Below, piece by piece: positions 6,404 to 12,077 of a DNA stretch of 12,545 nucleotides. The notes beneath the pieces were generated by a model. It was not told where the DNA came from, did not search any database, and saw only the letters and a list, made by a program, of their open reading frames with translations. Position 1 is the first letter of the stretch. Each line of letters starts with the position of its first letter. The translations under genes were made by a program, and so were the position numbers. This stretch comes from HB2-32-21 sp040235495 (GTDB lineage Bacteria > Pseudomonadota > Gammaproteobacteria > Pseudomonadales > Porticoccaceae): positions 1-12,545 of the forward strand of contig JBECKV010000090.1 of the NCBI GenBank assembly GCA_040235495.1. Reading direction: 5' to 3'.

Positions 6404-7162
6404 TCAGCGTCCCTTCCAGACTGGCGGCCGCTTTTCAAAAAAAGCCGCGACGCCCTCCTTGGCGTCTTCCGATTCATTGATCACCTTGCGCGCCTTGGCG
6501 GTCAGCTCCCAACCCAGCTTGTCGTTGGCGGAAGCCAGCGCCTCGATAGCCTGTAATGACTGCTGCACGGCCACTGGCGAATTGGCAATGATCTTTCTGG
6601 CCAGGGCGAGCGCGCCATCGAGGGCGGCGCCAGGTTCAGTAAGGTGATTAACGAGTCCGAGACTCAGCCCTTGTTCGGGCGATATTTCCTCCCCGGTCAG
6701 CATCACCTGTTTGGCGATATTGAGCGGCAAGACTCGACTGGCGCGAAAAATAGCGCCGCTGGTGGGGACCAGCCCCCGCTTGACCTCGGGCAGACCAAAA
6801 CGGGCATTGCTGGCCGCCACCACCATGTCGCAAGCCATCACCACCTCGAATCCGCCGCCAAAGGCGACGCCCTCGACCGCGGCAATCAGGGGTTTGGTAC
6901 GGGTGCGACCGACCACGCCATAAATACCGCCGCGTGGGGTTGGCGTCCCCGAAGTGGCCGCCATGTCAGTGCCGGCACAGAACATATCAGGGCCACCGGT
7001 AATAACCGCCGCCCAGAGATCGGGTTCATCTTCCAGGCGATTCAGGGCCGCATCCAGCGCCAGGGTCATTTCACCATCGATGGCATTGCGTTTGCCGTGA
7101 CGGACCATGGTGATCACCAGTATGTGGTCCTGTATCTCAACGCGGGTGCGCGCTTCACTCAT
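6404..7162 (-). CDS. Crotonase / enoyl-CoA hydratase family protein
   Basis: Crotonase-fold enzymes act on acyl-CoA thioesters in the cytoplasm, stabilising an enolate in an oxyanion hole. This 252-aa protein has the full fold: RHGKRNAID near 21-29, the first oxyanion segment FCAGTDM (61-67), the second GVAFGGGFE (98-106), and FGLPEVKRGLVP (122-133). Glu106 and Glu126 are 20 residues apart and align with the two catalytic glutamates (144 and 164) of classical enoyl-CoA hydratase, so hydratase activity is likely, although isomerases share this fold. The common GGTQRL is replaced by SGAIFRASRVLP. The C-terminal helix ends EGVAAFFEKRPPVWKGR, typical of the family. AGAGGA is eight bases upstream of the ATG at 7162. 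The CrtC/AttH-like gene follows on the same strand, suggesting a lipid or terpenoid catabolic role. Confidence 0.87.
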   Translation of the reverse strand: MSEARTRVEIQDHILVITMVRHGKRNAIDGEMTLALDAALNRLEDEPDLWAAVITGGPDMFCAGTDMAATSGTPTPRGGIYGVVGRTRTKPLIAAVEGVAFGGGFEVVMACDMVVAASNARFGLPEVKRGLVPTSGAIFRASRVLPLNIAKQVMLTGEEISPEQGLSLGLVNHLTEPGAALDGALALARKIIANSPVAVQQSLQAIEALASANDKLGWELTAKARKVINESEDAKEGVAAFFEKRPPVWKGR

Positions 7163-7372
7163 AGTTCATGTCCTCTGGCTGAATAATTACTGCGCTCAGT
7201 GTAAGAACTCAGCGGTGCTAACACCAGCGTCGACCCAGACCTTAACAGCGACCGATAAAGCTCTATATCCACGCATATCCATGGCCGAAACTGAATCTCA
7301 GCGTAAATGCAAGCCTGGCGTCCACCGCTTTGTACCGGCAGTCGTCCCCAGTCCCGCAAGCGCACCATCAAG

Positions 7373-7388
7373 TGTGAACCAATTCACA
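7373..7388. promoter_or_regulatory. CRP/Vfr-type binding site
   Basis: TGTGAACCAATTCACA is a perfect inverted repeat that matches TGTGA-N6-TCACA, the consensus for cAMP-bound CRP and its relative Vfr. Its centre (7380.5) is about 42 bases before the predicted transcription start near 7423, which is the class II activator position overlapping the -35 element. The downstream gene is therefore likely activated by cAMP-CRP or Vfr. Confidence 0.7.
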
Positions 7389-7416
7389 TTGGCAGAAGTA
7401 CATTCAACGATAATAT
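7389..7416 (+). promoter_or_regulatory. Predicted sigma70 promoter of the outer-membrane protein gene
   Basis: The -35 TTGGCA (7389-7394) directly follows the CRP-like box and is separated by 16 bp from TAATAT (7411-7416). Transcription would start near 7423, leaving a leader of about 100 bases before the GTG start at 7524. Confidence 0.5.
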
Positions 7417-7523
7417 AAAGCCATTGAGTTAAGGTCTCTTTGAATCAGCAAAGCGCCCAGGATTCGTTTGCCATAAATCCATTGCCCTGCTACACGTAGC
7501 GACATATCACAAGGAACCCTACC

Positions 7524-8405
7524 GTGCTTTTTAAGTCAGTATCCAGACCACTATCACGAAAGCCGATCGGCAAAAAACAATACGTCAGCTATATGATGTT
7601 TTACGCAGCGACCGCTTCCACTGTCTCGTTCGTCAACGCCGCCCAGGCAAACGAATGGCAGTTTTCCACTGGCGCCGACTACAGCTCGGGCGATTACGGT
7701 GTCAGCGATGATACGGACATCCTCTACCTTCCCTTCACCGCGAGCTATCTGTCCGGCCCATGGAAAGCCAAAGTAACCATCCCCTGGATCCGCATTGATG
7801 GTCCCGGCGTCGTCACCGGCGGCGGTGACGGTGTTGTCGTGATCAAACCGAAGAAAAACCCTAATGCCAACCCGGGACCGAATCCGGCTCCGACCCCCGC
7901 CAGTTCCGGCACAACGACGGAGTCAGGCCTGGGTGATATCTGGGCTTCCCTGACGTATCAGGTAGAAGCCTGGCCACGGGAATACGGCTATCTCGATCTT
8001 ACCGGCAAGATTAAATTCCCGACCGCTGACGATGATGACGGCCTCGGCACCGGCGAGACCGATTACACCCTCCAGGCCGACTATGCCTACCCCATGGACA
8101 ACAAGCTGACCCCCATGGTATCCGTGGCTTACAAAATCAAAGGTGACCCCGACGGGGTCGATCTGGACAACGTGTTTTACGTGTCGGCGGGCGCAGACTA
8201 CCGGCTCGATTCAGGTATTCACGTGGGCGCCAGCCTGGATTTCCAGGAAGCCAGCTCCGATGGGGCCGACGACGCCCTCGAACTCTTTGCCTACCTGAGC
8301 TATCGGGCCTCACAAAACTGGACCCTGATGCCTTATGCCTATCACGGCTTCACGGACGGCAGCCCGGATTACGGCATCGGCATAAGCGTTAATTATCGAA
8401 TGTAA
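7524..8405 (+). CDS. Predicted outer-membrane beta-barrel protein (phenol-degradation MetA-like transporter family)
   Basis: The 293-aa protein starts at GTG, with AAGGA at 7511-7515 eight bases before it. A long signal peptide has a basic n-region and ends NAAQA, with likely cleavage after Ala42. The mature part alternates amphipathic strands and loops: EWQFSTGADYSSGDYG, YLPFTASYL, WKAKVTIPWI, LGDIWASLTYQ, YLDLTGKIKFPTADDDDGLG, then further strands to the C-terminal YGIGISVNYRM. This matches the 'MetA-pathway of phenol degradation' outer-membrane family, whose members are putative channels of uncertain substrate. A Pro/Asn/Ser/Thr-rich stretch (about residues 109-134) is probably an exposed loop, and the DDDD loop could bind cations. 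The protein ends in Met rather than the usual aromatic residue. A CRP-like box precedes it. The gene at 8472 follows after 66 bp and may be co-transcribed. Confidence 0.72.
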   Translation: MLFKSVSRPLSRKPIGKKQYVSYMMFYAATASTVSFVNAAQANEWQFSTGADYSSGDYGVSDDTDILYLPFTASYLSGPWKAKVTIPWIRIDGPGVVTGGGDGVVVIKPKKNPNANPGPNPAPTPASSGTTTESGLGDIWASLTYQVEAWPREYGYLDLTGKIKFPTADDDDGLGTGETDYTLQADYAYPMDNKLTPMVSVAYKIKGDPDGVDLDNVFYVSAGADYRLDSGIHVGASLDFQEASSDGADDALELFAYLSYRASQNWTLMPYAYHGFTDGSPDYGIGISVNYRM

Positions 8406-8417
8406 CCACACGTGTGG
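8406..8417. promoter_or_regulatory. 12-bp perfect palindrome between two genes
   Basis: CCACACGTGTGG begins immediately after the stop codon of the outer-membrane protein gene and 54 bp before the next start. It has no loop, so it suits a protein dimer rather than an RNA hairpin. It could be an operator for the downstream gene. No regulator is identifiable. Confidence 0.35.
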
Positions 8418-8471
8418 CCCTGATTCCTCCTAGAGTCACACCGCTAACCACGAACCAGAGAAGGAGACATT

Positions 8472-9020
8472 ATGAAAAGCAAAACATTCGCAAAGACCTT
8501 CATGGCCCTGGCGCTGGGCAGTGCGTTGACCACTGGCATCGCAAGCCATGTATTTGCCGAAGATGGCCTTGATCATGACGTCGATGTGGAGAACACCGAC
8601 ACCGAGGTGGAAAAAACCCTGGGCGTTGGCGAGGAAAGCATTGTCGAAGCACTGTCTGAAGTCCAGACTTCCGTTTTACTGGATGAAGGCGCCACCGATA
8701 CCGAAGGTAATCTACTGGACGGGGAGACCGCCCGGGTACTAGCCGAAGGCCAGATCATGGAGATGCGCGAATCCGGCATGGGCTGGGGCCAGATTGCCAA
8801 CGAACTGGGCTTTAAACTGGGTCATGTTATCAGTGACTTCAAAAACTCGCGCCCGGAACATGCTCAAAGGCCCGAAGAATCGCCGCAGCGCCTGGAAAAA
8901 CTGGCGCGTGTGGACCGATCCCAACGCCCCGAGCGTGTTGAACGGGCAGAGCGTCCCCAGCGCCCGGAGCGCGTCGAGCGAGCGCAACGCCCGGAACGTC
9001 CCGAGCGCCCAAATCGTTAA
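8472..9020 (+). CDS. Secreted protein with an Arg/Glu/Pro repeat tail, function unknown
   Basis: A 182-aa protein with AAGGAG about six bases before the ATG. A clear signal peptide (MKSKTFAKTF then a hydrophobic core) ends SHVFA, with cleavage predicted after Ala29. The mature N-terminus is acidic (EDGLDHDVDVENTDTEVEK). Residues 84-125 form a compact helical region with MRESGMGWGQIANELGFKLGHVIS, a motif seen in various small exported proteins and reminiscent of a helix-turn-helix, although the protein is exported. From about 126 to the end it is nearly all Arg, Glu, Pro, Gln and Ala, with repeated RPERVERA and RPERPERP units, so it is polar, strongly basic and probably extended or coiled. It may bind a polyanion or the envelope; that is a guess. 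The gene ends in a strong terminator, making it the last gene of its transcript. Confidence 0.75.
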   Translation: MKSKTFAKTFMALALGSALTTGIASHVFAEDGLDHDVDVENTDTEVEKTLGVGEESIVEALSEVQTSVLLDEGATDTEGNLLDGETARVLAEGQIMEMRESGMGWGQIANELGFKLGHVISDFKNSRPEHAQRPEESPQRLEKLARVDRSQRPERVERAERPQRPERVERAQRPERPERPNR

Positions 9021-9042
9021 GTCATAAGCTCATACCCACTCC

Positions 9043-9069
9043 AAAGGCCGCCAGGATAGCGGCCTTTTT
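9043..9069 (+). terminator. Intrinsic terminator
   Basis: AAAGGCCGC (9043-9051) and GCGGCCTTT (9059-9067) form a perfect 9-bp stem around a 7-base loop, continuing in a T-run. It lies 23 bp after the stop of the repeat-tail protein gene. Confidence 0.92.
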
Positions 9070-9106
9070 ATTTGGTAACGTTATTTGGTAACGTTATTTG
9101 GTAACG
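9068..9106 (+). repeat. Three perfect 13-bp tandem repeats
   Basis: TTATTTGGTAACG occurs three times head to tail (9068-9080, 9081-9093, 9094-9106), starting in the T-run of the terminator. Degenerate traces (CGTTAACGCC, TTTGGTCGG) follow. The rest of the spacer to 9245 shows no clear gene or promoter. Confidence 0.92.
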
Positions 9107-9245
9107 CCATTCGTTAACGCCTTTGGTCGGTTGGCTCGATCAATATAGGGCTGGATTACCCAGATAAAATAAGATTTACTGAGCGCGCAACGGTAGTAGC
9201 CACCCGCCCCGGAATCGTCTTATTTGAACCCGCCAGCATAAGCCT

Positions 9246-9989
9246 ATGCGCGCTAAACACTTTGCCCTAGCAAAACTCTCCAGCTACCGGGCCTCCTGTC
9301 TTTACGCGATATTGCCATTGAGCTTGGTTTGTGGAATGGCGCTAGCGCAACTTCCTCTCCCCACCTTGCAGGCCCAGGTGCGGGCCCTGGCCGAGGCCGA
9401 AGGTTTCGCGGTGCGCGCTTTGGACAAGCTTGGCAACGATCCGGGCAAACCAGCTTCAGGCAACGCACGAGAACAATTGGAAACGTTGTTGGCCGATTAC
9501 AATCATGTTCTGCTTTCCGACGATTCCGGCGCCATCGTGTCGTTGATAATCACCAGCCGCATCGTGGCCCGGCCACCAAATCTGCGACCGCGACCCCGGG
9601 ATATTGAAATAGAAACAGCTCGGCGCGGTCCCCACCACATCGTCGAAACCACGCTGGTGGGCCCGACAGGTGAAACCAAAACCCTGACGCTGATGGTAGA
9701 TACCGGCGCCTCTACCATTGTCTTGCCCAAAACTCTGAGCGAAACCCTCGGGTTCAGCGACGGAGCACTGCGCGACGGCTGGAGCCAGACCGCCAACGGC
9801 AGAGTTCCTAGCCGTCAGGGTGTATTACGTCTGGCAAAGGTAGGGCGAGCGGAAGTGCGCGACGTGAAAGTCAATTTCCTCGATGATGGCCGGCTCGGAA
9901 ATAACGCCTTGCTGGGCATGAGTTTTCTCAGCCACTTCAAGGTCACCATTGACGATGAAAACAGTCGGCTGGTGCTTAAAAAGCGTTGA
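9246..9989 (+). CDS. Periplasmic retropepsin-like aspartic protease
   Basis: A 247-aa protein with an N-terminal signal sequence (about residues 1-34, ending GMALA). Residues 40-105 form a small alpha/beta region (LQAQVRALAEAEGFAVRAL ... YNHVLLSDDSGAIVSLII) similar in layout to STN-like domains of envelope proteins. The C-terminal half is a single-lobe aspartic protease: HHIVETTLVGPTGETKTL, then the catalytic LMVDTGASTIVLP (Asp152-Thr-Gly154), and the closing NALLGMSFLSHFKVTIDD. Such clan AA proteins resemble retroviral proteases and would need to dimerise to supply the second aspartate. Substrates are unknown; some relatives process envelope or regulatory proteins. No good Shine-Dalgarno precedes the ATG at 9246, so the start is less certain than the family. 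The gene stands alone after a terminator. Confidence 0.83.
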   Translation: MRAKHFALAKLSSYRASCLYAILPLSLVCGMALAQLPLPTLQAQVRALAEAEGFAVRALDKLGNDPGKPASGNAREQLETLLADYNHVLLSDDSGAIVSLIITSRIVARPPNLRPRPRDIEIETARRGPHHIVETTLVGPTGETKTLTLMVDTGASTIVLPKTLSETLGFSDGALRDGWSQTANGRVPSRQGVLRLAKVGRAEVRDVKVNFLDDGRLGNNALLGMSFLSHFKVTIDDENSRLVLKKR

Positions 9990-10056
9990 GGATATTACCG
10001 GACCGAAAAAGGAACCAAAGGAATATTGCGGCTGATAACGCTCGGAATAAAGCCAA

Positions 10057-10100
10057 TAAGCGCGTCAACCACCTACTGTAAGCGCGTCAACCACCTACTG
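10057..10100. repeat. 22-bp perfect tandem duplication covering the end of the small membrane protein gene
   Basis: The unit TAAGCGCGTC...CCTACTG is present at 10057-10078 and again at 10079-10100 without a mismatch. The second copy contains the last codon and stop of the - strand 37-aa gene; the first is a copy of that tail in the 3' untranslated region. Confidence 0.93.
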
Positions 10101-10208
10101 ACCAGCGACCCAGAACAGGGCCGTCGCCACCACTACAGCGACAATCACTGTCGCGGCAATTGCGTCCGCAAAGCCGTCTTTATCAGCAGCAGGTTTATTT
10201 TCACTCAT
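10095..10208 (-). CDS. 37-aa single-span membrane protein, unknown function
   Basis: A very short gene read on the - strand from ATG at 10208 to TAG at 10095-10097. The product begins MSENKPAADKDGFADAIAA and continues into a hydrophobic stretch of Val, Ala, Ile and Leu ending ALFWVAGQ. This gives a hydrophilic N-terminus of about 15 residues and one membrane helix (about 16-36), with no cleavage site. A strong ribosome binding site (AGGAGAGG) precedes the ATG by nine bases, and a plausible promoter lies at 10243-10271. Those signals and the coherent composition argue that it is real despite its length. It is divergent from cysI. Small proteins of this type often modulate membrane complexes, but no partner is evident. 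Confidence 0.75.
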   Translation of the reverse strand: MSENKPAADKDGFADAIAATVIVAVVVATALFWVAGQ

Positions 10209-10242
10209 GGCTAAAAACCTCTCCTCGGGATTAAAGCGGCGC

Positions 10243-10271
10243 ATTCTAGCAATATGAATTCCGCCTGTCTG
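10243..10271 (-). promoter_or_regulatory. Predicted promoter of the 37-aa membrane protein gene
   Basis: On the - strand, CAGACA (10271-10266) is 17 bp from TAGAAT (10248-10243), which is preceded by TGC as in an extended -10 element. Transcription would start near 10236, about 28 bases before the ATG. Confidence 0.45.
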
Positions 10272-10274
10272 CAC

Positions 10275-10328
10275 TTATTCCCTTTTCGGAAGAGGATATG
10301 AATAAACGGTTTTTCACCAGATTAATAT
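10275..10328 (+). promoter_or_regulatory. Possible cysI promoter region with LysR-type inverted repeat
   Basis: TTATTC (10275-10280) and GAATAA (10300-10305) are inverted copies separated by 19 bp, just upstream of a TAATAT -10-like element (10323-10328) with no good -35. An activator-dependent promoter of this shape fits control of cysI by a CysB/LysR-family protein. Both the site and the regulator are inferred. Confidence 0.3.
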
Positions 10329-10408
10329 GCACCGGTATCATCCCGTACCGGCCAAGTCCGGGGCGTCAGCAAGCCCCATGATCTGAAAACCTCATGGCCG
10401 GTGCAAGG
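10328..10408 (+). promoter_or_regulatory. Structured region upstream of cysI with competing stems
   Basis: Several perfect stems can form: TGCACCGG (10328-10335) with CCGGTGCA (10398-10405); CCGGTA (10332-10337) with TACCGG (10346-10351); CCGGCCA (10348-10354) with TGGCCGG (10395-10401); GGGGC (10360-10364) with GCCCC (10373-10377); and ATGA (10378-10381) with TCAT (10392-10395). Some exclude each other, and the outer stems reach the only Shine-Dalgarno-like AAGG (10405-10408). It does not match a riboswitch class I recognise. Confidence 0.4.
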
Positions 10409-10421
10409 TAATCCTGTTTAT

Positions 10422-12077
10422 ATGTATATCTACGACGACTACGATAAAACGCTGCTGCGGGAACGCGCCCAGCAGTTTCGCCGACAAACAGCAGCCTATC
10501 TGGATGGCGACCTGTCGGACGAAGAATTTCTGCCGCTGCGCTTGCAAAATGGCCTGTATATCCAGCGTCTGGCGCCAATGCTGCGCATCAACATTCCCTA
10601 CGGCATGGTGTCCTCGACGCAATTGCGCAAGCTCGCCCATATCAGTCGCACCTATGACAAGGGTTATGCGCATTTCACCACCCGCCAGAATATTCAGCTG
10701 AACTGGCCGCGACTGGAAGAGGTGCCAGACATTTTGGCGGAGTTGGCCGAGGTCGACATGCACGCTATCCAAAGCAGCGGTAACTGCGTGCGCAACATCA
10801 CCTCTGACGAATTCGCCGGCATCAGCAGTGACGAAACCGAGGATCCGCGGCCCTGGTGTGAACTGGTGCGGCAATGGTCCACCCTGCACCCCGAATTTGC
10901 TTTTTTACCCCGCAAATTCAAAATCGCCATTACCGGCTCTCGAGCCGACCGCGCCGCGACCCAGGTGCATGACATCGGGCTGGAAGTGATACACAACGCA
11001 TCCGGAGAAACCGGCTTTAAAGTACTGGTGGGCGGCGGCCTGGGACGCACACCGGTGATCGGCAGCGTGATTCGGGAATTCCTGCCCGCCCGGCACCTGT
11101 TGACCTACCTCGACGCGATTTTAAGGGTCTACAATCGCTATGGCCGGAGGGACAACAAATACAAGGCGCGCATCAAAATACTGGTAAAAGCCTGGACACC
11201 GGAAATCTTTGCCGAGAAAGTCGAAGCCGAATGGCTACATGCCAAGGATGGGCCATCGACCCTGACCGAGGCCGAAATTGCTCGAGCCCGATCCTTTTTC
11301 AGCCGTCCGGCTTATGAAAATCCGCTCGTGGAAGAAGTCTGGCCGACAGAACCGTTAACCGACAAAGCCTTTGAAAAATGGCGCAGCCGTAATGTCCGCC
11401 CCCACAAGGTGAACGGGTACTGCGCCGTGTTCCTGTCCCTGAAACCGACGGGCGTCGCCCCCGGGGACGTCACCGACCGGCAACTGGAAGCCATCGCCGA
11501 GCTGGCGGATCGCTACAGTTTCGGCGAAGCACGAGTCACCCACCAGCAAAATATAGTGCTGGGCGATGTTCGAATCAATGACTTGCCCAAGCTTTGGCAG
11601 GACGCTCGCAGCCACGGATTCGCCACCCCTAACATCGGCACCCTGACGGATATGATCTGCTGTCCCGGTGGGGATTTTTGCTCGCTGGCCAACGCTAAAT
11701 CCATTCCCATCGCCGAGGCCATTCAACGCCGCTTTGATGACATGGACTACCTTTATGACCTGGGCGATCTCAGCCTCAACATCTCCGGCTGCATGAACGC
11801 CTGTGGCCATCATCATGTAGGCAATATTGGTATTCTGGGTGTCGACAAAAAGGGCCTGGAGTTTTATCAGATTCAGCTGGGCGGCAGCGCCGGCGCCGAT
11901 GCCGCTCTCGGCGGCGTACTCGGTCCGTCATTTCTCGCCGCCGAAGTTCCGGATGTCATCGAAAAAATCCTGCAAACCTATGTCGAGCAGCGTATCGAGG
12001 GAGAGCGGTTTATCGATACCCAGCGCCGCATAGGCATCGAACCGTTCAAGGAGTGTGTCTATGCAAAAGCTGCTTGA
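10422..12077 (+). CDS. cysI: Nitrite/sulfite reductase hemoprotein (CysI type)
   Basis: Siroheme and [4Fe-4S] sulfite reductase, carrying out the six-electron reduction of sulfite to sulfide in assimilatory cysteine synthesis. The 551-aa product has the duplicated ferredoxin-like and siroheme half-domains: GYAHFTTRQNIQLNWP and AIQSSGNCVRNITSDEFAG in the first half, VLVGGGLGRTP in the middle, and the cluster ligands CPGGDFC (Cys414, Cys420) and GCMNACGHHH (Cys457, Cys461) in the second. The last Cys would bridge the cluster and siroheme. I chose the ATG at 10422 (MYIYDDYDK) because homologues start with this sequence. An in-frame GTG at 10401 would add seven unsupported residues. The stop overlaps the DUF934 gene by 17 bp, so the two are co-expressed. 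Nitrite reduction cannot be excluded by sequence, but this neighbourhood favours sulfite. Confidence 0.93.
   Translation: MYIYDDYDKTLLRERAQQFRRQTAAYLDGDLSDEEFLPLRLQNGLYIQRLAPMLRINIPYGMVSSTQLRKLAHISRTYDKGYAHFTTRQNIQLNWPRLEEVPDILAELAEVDMHAIQSSGNCVRNITSDEFAGISSDETEDPRPWCELVRQWSTLHPEFAFLPRKFKIAITGSRADRAATQVHDIGLEVIHNASGETGFKVLVGGGLGRTPVIGSVIREFLPARHLLTYLDAILRVYNRYGRRDNKYKARIKILVKAWTPEIFAEKVEAEWLHAKDGPSTLTEAEIARARSFFSRPAYENPLVEEVWPTEPLTDKAFEKWRSRNVRPHKVNGYCAVFLSLKPTGVAPGDVTDRQLEAIAELADRYSFGEARVTHQQNIVLGDVRINDLPKLWQDARSHGFATPNIGTLTDMICCPGGDFCSLANAKSIPIAEAIQRRFDDMDYLYDLGDLSLNISGCMNACGHHHVGNIGILGVDKKGLEFYQIQLGGSAGADAALGGVLGPSFLAAEVPDVIEKILQTYVEQRIEGERFIDTQRRIGIEPFKECVYAKAA

Larger units (their letters stand above)
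7163..7523. other. 361-bp divergent intergenic region
   Basis: This spacer separates the divergent crotonase gene (-) and outer-membrane protein gene (+). The half near the + gene carries a CRP-like box (7373-7388) and a sigma70-like promoter (7389-7416). I found no convincing promoter for the - strand gene in the remainder, and no ORF with a ribosome binding site. Confidence 0.6.

Noticed and set aside
6644..7186. 180-codon + strand open frame
   Set aside because: Shadow of the crotonase gene; composition is unlike a protein (His/Gly/Arg-rich) and the crotonase motifs are unambiguous.
10394..10411. Five-codon upstream ORF (ATG GCC GGT GCA AGG TAA) as a leader peptide
   Set aside because: Too short, no cysteine or methionine run, and no ribosome binding site; kept only as part of the structured leader.
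10401..10421. GTG start for cysI
   Set aside because: It adds residues not seen in homologues, which begin at MYIYD/MYVYD, equal to the ATG at 10422.
10392..10889. 165-codon - strand open frame over the cysI start
   Set aside because: Antisense to conserved CysI sequence; high GC favours open antisense frames.
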